A DNA stretch of 64,000 bases from NCBI RefSeq assembly GCF_902809835.1, contig NZ_CADDWM010000015.1, positions 248,001 through 312,000 of the forward strand, written 5' to 3'. The first letter of the stretch is position 1; the number at the start of each line of letters is the position of its first letter. Source of the stretch: Agromyces sp. Marseille-P2726. GTDB lineage: Bacteria; Actinomycetota; Actinomycetes; Actinomycetales; Microbacteriaceae. The notes under the pieces are model-generated. The model was not told the DNA's origin. It saw only the letters and a list, made by a program, of their open reading frames with translations, and made no database searches. This document shows, in pieces, positions 35,126 through 44,365 of this stretch. The position numbers and the translations under genes were made by a program.

Positions 35126-36500
35126 CCCGCCGCGGCCTCCCCTCCACTGCGCCGACCGCCGTGACCGGGTTCCGGATGCCGATCCACGAGATGATGCCGC
35201 CGACGACGAGGAAGGCCGCAGTCGCGAACGCGGCCCGCTGGTATCCGCCGACGTCGAGCTGCGTGCCGACGATCACCCCGATGCTCGCGATCGCGACGAG
35301 CCCCGCGATGCGTGCGACCGCGTTGTTGACGGCCGACCCGATCCCCGCCCGGGACGGGTCGACCGCCCCCAGGATGGCTGACGTGAGCGGAGCCACCGTG
35401 ATCGCCATGCCGAGCCCGATCAGGAGGATGCCGGGCAGGAACTGCGCCCAGTAGTTCAGCTCCTGCCGAACCGTGAGGGTGAGCAGGTAGCCGACCGCGA
35501 CCACGACCGGCCCGAGCGTCATGAAGATGCGCGGACCGTAGCGCGTGGACAGTCCGCCGAACCGCGAGCCGAGCAGCACCAGCATCACCGTCGGCGGGAG
35601 TGTCGCGAGTCCGGCGAGCGTCGCGGAGAAACCGCCGAACTCCTGGAGGAAGATCGTCATCGCGAACGGCCCGAGCGAGAAGGCCGCGTAGATGAAGAGC
35701 GTGGCGACGTTGCCCCAGGCGAAGTTGCGTGCCCGGAACAGGCTCAGTGGAAGCATCGGATGGCGCGTGCGCCGCTCCCAGAGCACGAAGACGACGAGCG
35801 CGACGAGGCCGACCACGAGCGGGGCCCACCCCACGGGCGACCCCCAGCCGAATCTGCCCTGCTCGATGAGGGCGAACCCCGCCCCGCCGAGGCCGACGAT
35901 GCCGAGCGCCGCGCCCACCCAGTCGATGGGGTCGCGATCGGGGTTCGGCTCGTCGCGTCCGAGCGCGTGCATGAGCACGAGCACCACCGCGATGGGCACG
36001 AGGTTGATCCAGAAGACGAGGCGCCAGGACAGCAGGTCGACGAGGACGCCGCCGAACAAGGGGCCGACGAGGAACGCACTGGTCGTCCACGCTGTCCACT
36101 GCCCGATGGCGCGGCCCTGCTCCTCTTTGGAGAAGGTCGCGATGATGATGGCGAGCGAACTCGGCACCAGGAGTGCCCCGGCTGCGCCCTGCAGGGCCCG
36201 GCCGAGCACGAAGACGATGCCGTCGGGTGCGACGGCGCAGATGACGGAGGTCGCGGCGAAGCCGTAGAGCCCGATGCGGATGATTCGGAGCCGGCCGAAC
36301 GAGTCGGAGAGCGATCCCGCGAGCAGGATGAGCGATCCGAGCGTGAGCAGGTAGGCGTCCACCGCCCACTGCTGCAGCGCCAGTCCGCCGCCGAGATCGT
36401 CGGCCAACGAGGGCAGTGCCACGTTGATGACCGCACCGTCGAGGAACGCGATGAACGACACGACGATGGCGACGACGAGCACGCGGGTACGGCGGTCCAT
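35115..36500 (-). CDS. MFS transporter, DHA2 (14-helix) drug-efflux type
   Basis: 461 residues. The DHA2 N-terminal motif FLDGAVINVALPSLADDLG and motif A-like SDSFGRLRIIRIG are clear, with motif C (FLVGPLFGGVLVD) in helix 5. About 12-14 transmembrane helices follow, ending at a basic tail. Such proton-driven exporters expel drugs or cationic toxins; the substrate is unknown. I start at ATG 36500 because the extra 21 residues in the longer reading are not membrane-like, and CAGCAT lies 6 nt upstream. No regulator is adjacent. Confidence 0.92.
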   Translation of the reverse strand: MDRRTRVLVVAIVVSFIAFLDGAVINVALPSLADDLGGGLALQQWAVDAYLLTLGSLILLAGSLSDSFGRLRIIRIGLYGFAATSVICAVAPDGIVFVLGRALQGAAGALLVPSSLAIIIATFSKEEQGRAIGQWTAWTTSAFLVGPLFGGVLVDLLSWRLVFWINLVPIAVVLVLMHALGRDEPNPDRDPIDWVGAALGIVGLGGAGFALIEQGRFGWGSPVGWAPLVVGLVALVVFVLWERRTRHPMLPLSLFRARNFAWGNVATLFIYAAFSLGPFAMTIFLQEFGGFSATLAGLATLPPTVMLVLLGSRFGGLSTRYGPRIFMTLGPVVVAVGYLLTLTVRQELNYWAQFLPGILLIGLGMAITVAPLTSAILGAVDPSRAGIGSAVNNAVARIAGLVAIASIGVIVGTQLDVGGYQRAAFATAAFLVVGGIISWIGIRNPVTAVGAVEGRPRRVSR

Positions 36501-36572
36501 CCGCCCATGCTGGCACACCCCTCGGACGCCGGGCCCGCGGCATCCGACGCCCACCGCCGCCATTCCGGGTGC

Positions 36573-38369
36573 TCAGCGACTCCCGAGTCGGCGGCGCAGC
36601 AGGTCGATGCGCGCCTGCAGCTGCGTGACGGTGGCCTGTGCGACAGCTGGACCACCGCAGACCCGACGCAACTCGGCATGCACCCGGGAGTGCGGCTCGC
36701 CGTTCTGCCGCGCCCAGAGCCCCACGAGGCTGTTCAAGAGCGCTCGCTGCTCCTTCAGGGTTCGGTAGAGGGCGACGGGCTCGGGCCGATCGTCGCCCGC
36801 GACCTGTCTGCGCCGCTCCCCCGCCCGCCTCGCCTGCCGCGCCTGCCGATGGCGCAGCAGCTCCGAGACCTGCTCGGGATCGAGGAGGCCCGGAATCCCG
36901 ATGAAGTCGAGCTCCTCGTCGGTGCCGGGTTCGGCGAGGCTGCCGAACTCGGTGCCGTCGTAGAGCACACGGTCGAACGAGGCATCCGATCCCACCGCTT
37001 CCCAGGTGCCGAGCCGGGCCTCCTCGGAGGCGCGCTCCTCGCGATTCGCCGACTCGAGCAGGCCGTCGTCGAGACCGTCGTCGTCGCCGGAGCCCTCGCG
37101 TCGATCGAGGGCGTGGTCGCGTTCGAGCTCGAGCTGCGAGGCGAGGTGCATGAGTGCCGGCACGTTCGGCAGGAACACCGATGCCGTCTCGCCGCGCCGT
37201 CGGGCGCGCACGAACCGGCCGATCGCCTGCGCGAAGAACAACGGGGTCGACGCGCTGGTGGCGTAGACGCCGACGGCGAGGCGCGGCACGTCGACCCCCT
37301 CGGACACCATCCGCACGGCGACCATCCAGCGGCGCGTGTTCGCCGAGAACTCCTCGATGCGAGCGCTCGCCTCCTTCTCGTCGGAGAGCACCACCGTCAC
37401 GGGCTCACCGCAGATGCCCTCGAGGATCTGCGCGTATGCCCGCGCCATCGACTGGTCTGTCGCGATCACCAGCCCTCCGGCATCGGGGATGCCGTGCCGC
37501 ACCTCCGTCAAGCGGCGATCGGCGGAGGCCAGCACCGCCGGGATCCACTCGCCGGTCGGCTCGAGCGCCGTACGCCAGGCCGCGGACGTGACCTCTTTCG
37601 TGTTGTCCTCGCCGAGGCGGGCCTCCATCTCGTCGCCGGCTCTGGTGCGCCACCGCATGTGGCCTGCGTAGACCATGAACAGCACGGGACGCACGACCCC
37701 GTCGGCCAGCGCACGACCGTAGCCGTAGTCGTAGTCGGTCTTCGAAAGACGCACGCCCGTCGCGTCGGGCTCGTAGCGCACGAATGGGATGGGCGCCGTG
37801 TCGGAACGGAACGGGGTTCCGGTGAGCGAGAGCCGCTTGGCCGCCGGCTCGAACGCCTCGCGGATCGCGTCGCCCCACGAGAGCGAATCGCCCCCGTGGT
37901 GCACCTCATCGAGGATCACGAGCGTGCGGCCCGAGATCGTGAGCTCGCGGTGCAGCGCCGGACGCATCGCCACCTGCGCGTACGTCACGGCGACGCCGTG
38001 GAAGTGGCGGGCGGTCTGACCGTGGGCATTGCGGAAGCCCGGGTCGAGCCGGATGCCGGCACGCGCCGCGGCATCCGCCCACTGCCGTTTCAGGTGGTCG
38101 GTCGGAGCGACCACCGTGATGCGGTCGATGACCCGCCGTGCCCTGAGCTCGGCGGCCAGTCGAAGTGCGAACGTCGTCTTGCCTGCGCCCGGGGTCGCGG
38201 CGGCGAGGAAGTCGCGCGGCATCTCGGCGAGGTAGCGCTCGAGGGCCTCGGCCTGCCAGGCGCGCAGCTTGCTCGCGGTGCCCCACGCGGCCCGTTCGGG
38301 GAACGACGGGGAGAGGTGCTCAGCGGCCGACGTGCCGGAGATCGGGCCGGAAGGGGTCGCTGTGCTCAC
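36573..38369 (-). CDS. DEAD/DEAH box superfamily 2 helicase of the type III restriction-like class
   Basis: 598 residues. Walker A AATPGAGKTTFALR, motif II LDEVHH, motif III LTGTPFRSD, then motifs IV-VI in the second RecA domain (VVLSDEKEASARIEEF, MVSEGVDVPRLAVGVYAT, QAIGRFVRARR). The last 200 residues are charged and coiled-coil-like (RHRQARQARRAGERRRQ). The family is widespread in actinobacteria without a known role; no methylase or nuclease is adjacent, so restriction is unlikely. GTG 38369 has TACGCT 8 nt upstream. Confidence 0.88.
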   Translation of the reverse strand: MSTATPSGPISGTSAAEHLSPSFPERAAWGTASKLRAWQAEALERYLAEMPRDFLAAATPGAGKTTFALRLAAELRARRVIDRITVVAPTDHLKRQWADAAARAGIRLDPGFRNAHGQTARHFHGVAVTYAQVAMRPALHRELTISGRTLVILDEVHHGGDSLSWGDAIREAFEPAAKRLSLTGTPFRSDTAPIPFVRYEPDATGVRLSKTDYDYGYGRALADGVVRPVLFMVYAGHMRWRTRAGDEMEARLGEDNTKEVTSAAWRTALEPTGEWIPAVLASADRRLTEVRHGIPDAGGLVIATDQSMARAYAQILEGICGEPVTVVLSDEKEASARIEEFSANTRRWMVAVRMVSEGVDVPRLAVGVYATSASTPLFFAQAIGRFVRARRRGETASVFLPNVPALMHLASQLELERDHALDRREGSGDDDGLDDGLLESANREERASEEARLGTWEAVGSDASFDRVLYDGTEFGSLAEPGTDEELDFIGIPGLLDPEQVSELLRHRQARQARRAGERRRQVAGDDRPEPVALYRTLKEQRALLNSLVGLWARQNGEPHSRVHAELRRVCGGPAVAQATVTQLQARIDLLRRRLGSR

Positions 38370-38420
38370 TGGATTCGAGCGTAGCGGAGGGGCACGACAT
38401 CGCTCGAACCGGGCGCTTGG

Positions 38421-38426
38421 CACAAT
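38421..38426 (+). promoter_or_regulatory. -10 element of the SGNH hydrolase gene, leaderless
   Basis: CACAAT followed by 6 nt and ATG 38433. Confidence 0.5.
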
Positions 38427-38432
38427 GAGGGG

Positions 38433-39218
38433 ATGGTCATGCAGCGTCATCCGTGGTCGCGATACGTCGCGATCGGCGACTCGTTCACCGAGGGCATCGG
38501 CGACCCCGAGCCGAGCGTGCCGGGCGGCCACCGAGGTTGGGCCGACCGTGTCGCCGAGCAGTTGAGCCAGGGCACCGACGACTTCGCCTACGCCAACCTC
38601 GCCATCCGCGGCAGGCTCATGCAGCAGATCATCGACGAGCAGCTCGAGCCGGCGCTGGCCCACCGGCCCGACCTCATCACGATCTCGGCCGGCGGCAACG
38701 GCGTCATCCGCCCTCGTACCGACCCCGACGAGATCGCGGCGCGATTCGAGTACGCCATCGACCGGCTGTCGCGCGACCGGGCCACGATCGTGCTCTTCAC
38801 GGGCGTCGACGTCGGGTTCTCACCGGTGTTCCGCGGCATCCGCGGCAAGGTCGCGATCTACAACGAGAACCTCCGCGCCATCGCGCAGAAGTACGACTGC
38901 ATCGTCGCCGACCAGTGGGCCCTCACCGAGATCCAGGATCAGCGGATGTGGGCCCCCGACCGGCTGCACCTGAACGCGCTCGGGCACCACACCGTCGCTC
39001 GCATGGTCCTCGCGGCGCTCAACGTCGAGAACGACCTCGAGCCGATGAAGCCCGAGCCGCTGCCGGCGAGCACGTGGCGGCAGGCACGGGTCGAAGACCT
39101 GTCGTGGGCGCGCGAATACCTCGTGCCCTGGGTGCTGCGGCGCATCCGCCACCAGTCGTCGGGCGATTTCGTGCAGGCGAAGCGGCCCGATGCGGGTCCC
39201 TATTCGCTTCCCGACTGA
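38433..39218 (+). CDS. SGNH/GDSL-family hydrolase
   Basis: 261 residues. Block I is AIGDSFTEGIGDP (nucleophile Ser), block II the Gly in NLAIRGRLMQQ, block III ISAGGNGVIRP (Gly and Asn) and block V DRLHLNALGHH (catalytic Asp and His). No signal peptide is visible, so it acts in the cytoplasm. Such enzymes are esterases or lipases and substrates vary widely. ATG 38433 fits a leaderless transcript; ATG 38439 behind GAGGGG is an alternative. The 3' end overlaps the convergent carboxypeptidase gene by 19 bp. Confidence 0.92.
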   Translation: MVMQRHPWSRYVAIGDSFTEGIGDPEPSVPGGHRGWADRVAEQLSQGTDDFAYANLAIRGRLMQQIIDEQLEPALAHRPDLITISAGGNGVIRPRTDPDEIAARFEYAIDRLSRDRATIVLFTGVDVGFSPVFRGIRGKVAIYNENLRAIAQKYDCIVADQWALTEIQDQRMWAPDRLHLNALGHHTVARMVLAALNVENDLEPMKPEPLPASTWRQARVEDLSWAREYLVPWVLRRIRHQSSGDFVQAKRPDAGPYSLPD

Positions 39219-40477
39219 GCCGCGTGCGCGTCGAGCGCGCCGGGGTTCGTGAGCCGCCACCAGGCGCCCGGGTCCTCGAGCGACGCGTCGAGAACCAGCG
39301 GAACCCTGATCTCCTGCGCACCGGCCCGAACGATCGCCTCGCCGACCTGCTGTCCGCGGCGTGCGAGGGTGACCGGATCGGCATGAACCTCGACGTCGAC
39401 GGCGGTGTCGCTCCAGACGATGACGGATGCCCCCCCGGCCGTTCGGGCCCGTGCCGAGTCGCCCCACGGCGTGTCGTACTCGGCGAGCACCTGATTCGTC
39501 TCGAGCGGGGACACCTCGTGGAAACCGGTCGAGACCGAGTCGAGGAGCGCCGCGATCGCCCCGTTCAGCAGCTCGTGCGTCTCGCCGCCGAGCAGCACGC
39601 CGACCACGGTGACGGTCGACGACCCGACCGGGTAATCGGCCGAGAAGAGCAGGTTGGCCGCGTCATCCGTCGTTCCGGTCTTGATCCCGTCGACGCCGTG
39701 CGAGCCGAGCAGCTTGTTCGAGTTCTTCAACGTGCCGAGACCGGGAACCTCGACCACCGGCATCGCGACGATCTCGGCGAGGACCGGGTCGGCGAGGGCC
39801 AGCTCACCGAGGCGCACGAGGTCGGCGGCGGTGCTGATGTTCTCGTCGGAGAGTCCGCTCGCATCCACGATGCGCGTCGACGTGAGGCCGCGTTCAGCGA
39901 GCCAGGCGTTCGCGCGCTCGACGAGGGCTTCCTGTGACCCGAACGCCCAGTTCGCGATGGAGATCGCGTAGTTGTTGCCCGATGGCAGCATGAGCGCCTC
40001 GAGGCTCTGCCGGAGCGTGAGCGTCGTCCCGGCGCGCACCGGCGCCACCGAGCCGTTCTGGGCGACCATGTCCCAGTAGATGTCGACATCGGCGTCGGTG
40101 TACGCGATCTCGGGTCCGCCGTCACCGGCCGCGATCGGATGCCCCTCCAGCACGACGAGGGCCGTGACGACCTTCACGATGCTCGCCATCGGCATCGGGG
40201 TCGCCTCATCGCCCGCCGCGAGGAGGCCATCGAACCCGACCGCGCCCACGGCGAAACTGCCGAATCCCGGAAGGCTGAGCGCCTGCGGGGCCGCCGCCGT
40301 CGGGGCCGGATCGGCGACCTGCGGGGCGGCGGCAGGAATCGGTGCGCCGAGGGCGTTCGCCGCGTAGATGCCGCCGCCGGTGATGAGCGCGATCACGAGG
40401 GCGAGCGCGCCGAACACGACGATGCGCCGGCGTCGGTACACCTGGGCGCGCGACAGGCGGGGTGCGGAGTCACCCAC
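39200..40477 (-). CDS. serine D,D-carboxypeptidase (penicillin-binding protein, DacA/PBP5 type)
   Basis: 425 residues. A basic N-terminus and transmembrane segment (IVVFGALALVIALITGGGIY, residues 19-38) anchor the protein outside the cell. The S11 peptidase motifs are intact: SxxK at residues 99-102 (ASIVKVVTAL), SGN in PSGNNYAISIA and KTG in VDGIKTGTTDDA. It trims the terminal D-Ala of peptidoglycan stem peptides. An Ala/Pro linker joins membrane anchor and enzyme. The start overlaps the end of the upstream methyltransferase gene by 8 bp, so both share a transcript. Confidence 0.94.
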   Translation of the reverse strand: MGDSAPRLSRAQVYRRRRIVVFGALALVIALITGGGIYAANALGAPIPAAAPQVADPAPTAAAPQALSLPGFGSFAVGAVGFDGLLAAGDEATPMPMASIVKVVTALVVLEGHPIAAGDGGPEIAYTDADVDIYWDMVAQNGSVAPVRAGTTLTLRQSLEALMLPSGNNYAISIANWAFGSQEALVERANAWLAERGLTSTRIVDASGLSDENISTAADLVRLGELALADPVLAEIVAMPVVEVPGLGTLKNSNKLLGSHGVDGIKTGTTDDAANLLFSADYPVGSSTVTVVGVLLGGETHELLNGAIAALLDSVSTGFHEVSPLETNQVLAEYDTPWGDSARARTAGGASVIVWSDTAVDVEVHADPVTLARRGQQVGEAIVRAGAQEIRVPLVLDASLEDPGAWWRLTNPGALDAHAAQSGSE

Positions 40478-41294
40478 GCGCGCGGGCCTCTCGGGGCTCG
40501 GCGAGGGCGTACAGCGCCACCGCCGCGGCCGCCGCGACGTTCAGCGAGTCCACGCCGTGCGCCATCGGGATGGTCACCACCAGATCGGCTGCGGCCAGGG
40601 CGCGGCCGCTGAGTCCATCCCCCTCCGCGCCGAGCACGAGGGCCAGGCGCTCGGGAGGGTCGGCGGAGAGGTCGCGGAGCGAGACCGCTCGGTCGGCCAA
40701 CGCCAGCGCGGCGATCGCGAAGCCGTGGGTGTGGAGCATCCGCTCGGCCTCAGGCCACTCGGGCAGGCGAGTCCAAGGCACCTGGAACACGGTGCCCATG
40801 CTCACCCGTACGCTGCGCCGGTAGAGCGGATCGGCGCACCTGGGTGTCACGAAGACCGCGTCGGCGCCGAGCGCCGCGACCGAACGGAAGATCGCGCCCA
40901 CGTTGGTGTGGTCGACGATGTCCTCGAGCACGACCACCCGGTGGCTGCCCTCGAGCAGCTCGGCCGGATCGGGCAGGCTCGGGCGTTCGAACGCCGCCAG
41001 CGCCCCCCGGTGCACGCGGTAACCCGTGATCGATTCCAACTGGTCGGGGTCGGCGAGGTGCACGGGGATGTCGTACGGCTCGAGCGCCTCGGACAGGCCC
41101 GGCAACCACTTCTCCTCCATGAGGACCGAACGCGGCCGGTGGCCGGCACTGATCGCCCGTCGGATGACCTTCGCCGACTCGGCGATGTACAGGCCGGCCG
41201 CTGGCTCGTGGGTACTCCGAAGCGCGACATCGGTTAGCCGGGCGTAATCGGCGACCGCGTCGGATGCCGCATCGCGGACGCGTTCGATCTGCAT
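40470..41294 (-). CDS. SpoU/TrmH family RNA methyltransferase
   Basis: 274 residues. An N-terminal L30e-like substrate-binding part (LYIAESAKVIRRAISAGHRP) leads into the SPOUT knot domain with VVLEDIVDHTNVGAIFRSVA (motif 1), LVLGAEGDGLSGRALAAADL (motif 2) and VTIPMAHGVDSLNVAAAAAV (motif 3). It 2'-O-methylates a ribose in rRNA or tRNA; the target is unknown. ATG 41294 follows GGAGGAGAA, a strong ribosome-binding site. It is divergent from the sirtuin gene. Confidence 0.94.
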   Translation of the reverse strand: MQIERVRDAASDAVADYARLTDVALRSTHEPAAGLYIAESAKVIRRAISAGHRPRSVLMEEKWLPGLSEALEPYDIPVHLADPDQLESITGYRVHRGALAAFERPSLPDPAELLEGSHRVVVLEDIVDHTNVGAIFRSVAALGADAVFVTPRCADPLYRRSVRVSMGTVFQVPWTRLPEWPEAERMLHTHGFAIAALALADRAVSLRDLSADPPERLALVLGAEGDGLSGRALAAADLVVTIPMAHGVDSLNVAAAAAVALYALAEPREARARG

Positions 41295-41350
41295 GTTCTC
41301 CTCCACTCCAGCCTGCCAGTGCACGAAACAATCCGGAAAACCGACGCGTT

Positions 41351-41356
41351 TACAAT
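41351..41356 (+). promoter_or_regulatory. -10 element of the sirtuin gene
   Basis: TACAAT, 28 nt before ATG 41385, one of the best -10 matches in the window. Confidence 0.5.
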
Positions 41357-41384
41357 CAGGGACACCGTCGAAGGGAATCGGGCC

Positions 41385-42230
41385 ATGGCAGCGGGCATCG
41401 GAACACCGATCATGGCCGACGCTCGGCTCGATGAGGCGATCGACCTCATGCGGGAACGTCGGGTCGCGGTGCTCACCGGCGCCGGGGTCAGCACCGATTC
41501 GGGCATTCCCGACTACCGCGGCGAGGGCGCTCCGGTCCGCACGCCGATGACGTTCCAGACCTTCCTCGCGTCCGAGACCGCTCGCAAGCGGTACTGGGCC
41601 GGCAGCCATCTCGGGTGGCGCGCCTTCGGCAGCGCTCGACCCAACGACGGCCACCGGGCACTCGCCGCGCTCGAGGCCGGTGGTGTCGTGAGCGGCGTCG
41701 TCACGCAGAACGTCGACGGGCTGCACCGGCGAGCGGGCAGCCGACGCGTCGTCGAGCTCCACGGCGGCATGGACCGCGTGCTGTGCCTGAGGTGCGGGCA
41801 GCACTACGCCCGGCAGGCGATCGCCGATCGGCTCGCCGAGCTCAACCCCTCGATCGACCTCGAGCGGTCGATCCGCGTGAATCCCGACGGCGATGTCGAT
41901 GTCGACGACGTCGACGCGATGGTGATTCCCGACTGCACGGTCTGCGGCGGCATCCTGAAGCCCGATGTGGTGTTCTTCGGCGAGTTCGTGCCGCCCGAGA
42001 CCTTCCAGGCCGCGGCATCCATCGTCCGCGGAGGCGAGACACTCCTGGTCGCCGGCTCATCGCTCGTGGTGAACTCGGGCATCCGGCTCATCGAGCTCGC
42101 GCGCCGGCGGCGCATGCCGATCGTCGTCGTCAACCGAGGCGCGACGAGGGGCGACAACCGCGCCGCCGTGAAGATCGACGCCGGTACCAGCGAGACGCTC
42201 ACCGCGATGGCGAGTGCCCTGCTCGACTGA
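41385..42230 (+). CDS. SIR2 family NAD-dependent protein deacetylase
   Basis: 281 residues. VLTGAGVSTDSGIPDYRG is the NAD-binding opening, VTQNVDGLHRRAG contains the TQNxD motif, and VELHGGMDRV holds the catalytic His. CLRCGQHY and CTVCGG supply four zinc cysteines, and LKPDVVFFGEFVP and VAGSSLVVNSG complete the signature. It removes acyl groups from protein lysines, consuming NAD. ATG 41385 follows AAGGGA; the longer reading to 41319 begins before the likely -10 element and is rejected. Convergent with the glycosyltransferase gene. Confidence 0.95.
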   Translation: MAAGIGTPIMADARLDEAIDLMRERRVAVLTGAGVSTDSGIPDYRGEGAPVRTPMTFQTFLASETARKRYWAGSHLGWRAFGSARPNDGHRALAALEAGGVVSGVVTQNVDGLHRRAGSRRVVELHGGMDRVLCLRCGQHYARQAIADRLAELNPSIDLERSIRVNPDGDVDVDDVDAMVIPDCTVCGGILKPDVVFFGEFVPPETFQAAASIVRGGETLLVAGSSLVVNSGIRLIELARRRRMPIVVVNRGATRGDNRAAVKIDAGTSETLTAMASALLD

Positions 42231-42260
42231 GCGTGCGACGATCCCGACGCTGACGCTCAG
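42227..42260. terminator. candidate bidirectional terminator
   Basis: CTGAGCGT and ACGCTCAG, perfect 8-bp arms around an 18-nt loop, between the convergent sirtuin and glycosyltransferase genes. Confidence 0.4.
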
Positions 42261-43363
42261 CGGCGTGTACGGGCTCGGTGCCCCCGTCGGCGCGCGCTCG
42301 GTTCGACCGTTCGTCGCATCAGTTCCAGCAGGCGCTCGGCCGAGGCGGCCCACGTGTAGCGGGCGGCGACGGCGACGGATGCCGCGGAGCGCCGCTCCCA
42401 CTCCCCGTCGCGTTCGAGCGACCGCAGCGCTGCGACGAGGGCGTCGGGATCTCGGGGATCGAAGTACACCGCCGCGTCGCCGCCGATCTCTCGGAAGATG
42501 GGAATGTCGCTGACGACGACGGGCGTCCCGAGGCGCATGGCCTCGACGAGCGGGATGCCGAAGCCCTCGGCCTGCGACGCGTGGACGAGGGCGGTGGCGT
42601 TCGCGAGCAGCTCGGCGTACGCGGCATCCGTCACGCCATCGTGGAAGACGAGGCGCGCCTGCGGTGCGAGTTGCGTGAGCCGGGTGCGCTCGGCGCGACT
42701 GATACGACTCATGAGGTGCAGTTCATGGTCGGGCAGTGCTGCGACGGCACGAACGAGCGTGTCGACGTTCTTGTACGGCATGTACGAGCCCATGTACACG
42801 AGCCGGTTCCGTTGGGGACGCGAGCGCGGGAGCGAGGGCGTCCCGAGATCGTCGGCGGCGTTCGGGATCACCGTCACGGGGCGGTCGGTGAGGTGGTGCT
42901 CGTGGATGAGTCCCGCCGTGGTCTCGGACACGGTGACGACCGCGTCGGCGCGGTTCAGGAGCAGCCGCTGCGGCCACCACGCGAGGTGGTAGAGGCGCCA
43001 CAGCACCCGCACGAAAGCCGGGAGGTCGTGCGGCGGGGGGCGATTCTCGTAGTAGATGAGATCGTGCAGGGTCAGCAGCAGCTTGTAGTCACGGCCCCAG
43101 GAGCCCATGGTCTGCATGGGCGTGAACACGAGATCGGGGCGCAGCTTCCGCACCTGCCGCGCGACGAACGGCTCGCGGATGCTCGTGGGCGAGCTGACCA
43201 GCTCCCACGGCAGGGGCGGCAGCATCTCGAGCTGACGGTGGTCGCTGATGAGCATGGTGAGCGGATGCCGCTTCGCGAGCTCGGTGACGATGCCCGCGGT
43301 GAACCGGCTGATGCCGTCGTGCTGCCCGATCCGGGTGTACCGGCAGTCGACGACGATCCTCAC
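42257..43363 (-). CDS. GT4-type (family 1) glycosyltransferase
   Basis: 368 residues with a GT-B fold. The N-terminal domain opens MRIVVDCRYTRIGQHDGISR with the glycine-rich loop. The C-terminal domain has VYMGSYMPYKNVDTLVRAVA and the donor-binding motif HASQAEGFGIPLVEAMRLGTPVVVS-type segment (E-x7-E: EGFGIPLVE). It resembles mannosyltransferases that act on envelope lipids or polysaccharides; donor and acceptor are unknown. GTG start overlaps the stop of the alpha/beta-hydrolase gene (GTGA). Confidence 0.92.
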   Translation of the reverse strand: MRIVVDCRYTRIGQHDGISRFTAGIVTELAKRHPLTMLISDHRQLEMLPPLPWELVSSPTSIREPFVARQVRKLRPDLVFTPMQTMGSWGRDYKLLLTLHDLIYYENRPPPHDLPAFVRVLWRLYHLAWWPQRLLLNRADAVVTVSETTAGLIHEHHLTDRPVTVIPNAADDLGTPSLPRSRPQRNRLVYMGSYMPYKNVDTLVRAVAALPDHELHLMSRISRAERTRLTQLAPQARLVFHDGVTDAAYAELLANATALVHASQAEGFGIPLVEAMRLGTPVVVSDIPIFREIGGDAAVYFDPRDPDALVAALRSLERDGEWERRSAASVAVAARYTWAASAERLLELMRRTVEPSARRRGHRARTRR

Positions 43364-44253
43364 GCGCGCGCCCCGGAGCGCAGGAACCGCAGGATGCGCG
43401 CCGCGGCGTCGCCCGGCGTCTCGTAGTGGATGAGATGCCCCACCTCGGGGATCACCTCGAGCCTCGCGTCGGGGAAGCGCCCGACGAGCCGGCGCTGGGC
43501 CTCGAGCGGGGTGACGTCGTCGCGCTCGGCGGCGACGAGCAGTGTCGGCACCGAGATGCCGGCGGCGTATTCGCTGACGTCGTGGCTCACCGACGCCGTG
43601 AACGCTTCGAGCACGGAGTCGCGGTCGCCGAACGCCGAGAAGTACCGATCGTGCTGGTCATGGATCCACTGGCGGAGCCGCCTCGAACGGGTCTTCGCCA
43701 TCGTGACACTCATGACGCGCACGATGGCGCCGTTGCGGAGCAGCGCGAAGCCCGCCCGCTCGGGAAGCGCCGCGGCGGCGCGGTAGTACAGCACCGCGAG
43801 CCGAGTCATCACGCCGCGCGGGCCCTCGAGCGCCGGCGCGCCGATCGGATTGACGAGCACCAGCCGCTCGGGCGCGAGGCTGCGGGCGACCGCCGCCGAT
43901 GCGACGATCGACCCGAAGGAGTGGCCGAGCAGCGTGTATGGCCCGTCGACGCCGATCGCTCGGATGAACGCGCCCAACCAGTCGGCGTACGCGTCGATGT
44001 CGTGCGCCCGGTTCGCGAACGTCGCGGACCCGCCGAATCCCGGAAGATCGGGTGAGATGATGCGGAAGCCGGGCAGCTGGGCCACGACCGGCTCGAGCCC
44101 GTGATGGTCGCCGCGGAAGCCGTGCACGAGCACGAGCACCGGGGCATCCGCAGCACCGTACTCCCACCACGCGGTCTCGGTGCCGTCGACGTCGACGCGA
44201 TGCTCGCTCACGGGGATACGAGCGAGCTGCTCGGCGTACGGGGAGTCGATCAT
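43360..44253 (-). CDS. alpha/beta-fold hydrolase
   Basis: 297 residues. The oxyanion motif VHGFRGDHHGLEP, the nucleophile elbow LLGHSFGSIVAS (Ser), the acid region LLVAAERDDVTPLEAQRRLV and the catalytic His in VIPEVGHLIHYETP are all present. A cap domain lies between residues 150 and 220. The substrate is unknown. ATG 44253 is chosen over ATG 44262 because TAGAAT (44261-44266, complement) lies exactly 7 nt before it and would overlap the other start. First gene of a pair with the glycosyltransferase. Confidence 0.9.
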   Translation of the reverse strand: MIDSPYAEQLARIPVSEHRVDVDGTETAWWEYGAADAPVLVLVHGFRGDHHGLEPVVAQLPGFRIISPDLPGFGGSATFANRAHDIDAYADWLGAFIRAIGVDGPYTLLGHSFGSIVASAAVARSLAPERLVLVNPIGAPALEGPRGVMTRLAVLYYRAAAALPERAGFALLRNGAIVRVMSVTMAKTRSRRLRQWIHDQHDRYFSAFGDRDSVLEAFTASVSHDVSEYAAGISVPTLLVAAERDDVTPLEAQRRLVGRFPDARLEVIPEVGHLIHYETPGDAAARILRFLRSGARA

Positions 44254-44260
44254 CCCGGTC

Positions 44261-44266
44261 ATTCTA
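44261..44266 (-). promoter_or_regulatory. -10 element of the alpha/beta-hydrolase gene; decides its start
   Basis: Complement reads TAGAAT, 7 nt before ATG 44253. The alternative ATG 44262 lies within the hexamer, so only 44253 fits a transcript from this promoter. Confidence 0.55.
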
Positions 44267-44336
44267 CGGCGGCGCACCTGAGCGCCGACCGTTCCGCACG
44301 GCGGATGCCGCGGACACGCGCCTTGCTCCCCCTCCG

Positions 44337-44358
44337 TGACGGTGGCCGCCCATACCCT
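44337..44358 (+). promoter_or_regulatory. candidate PafBC-dependent (RecA-NDp-like) promoter of the exonuclease gene
   Basis: TGACGGTG (44337-44344), 8-bp spacer, TACCCT (44353-44358), then 7 nt to ATG 44366. The published mycobacterial consensus is TTGTCRGTG-N8-TANNNT; the 8-base box matches at 7 of 8 positions with identical spacing. PafB and PafC are encoded at 16.9-18.9 kb. Confidence 0.45.
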
Positions 44359-44365
44359 TCCGAGC

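Noticed and set aside
36573..38369. type III restriction enzyme subunit
   Set aside because: No endonuclease motif and no adjacent modification methylase.
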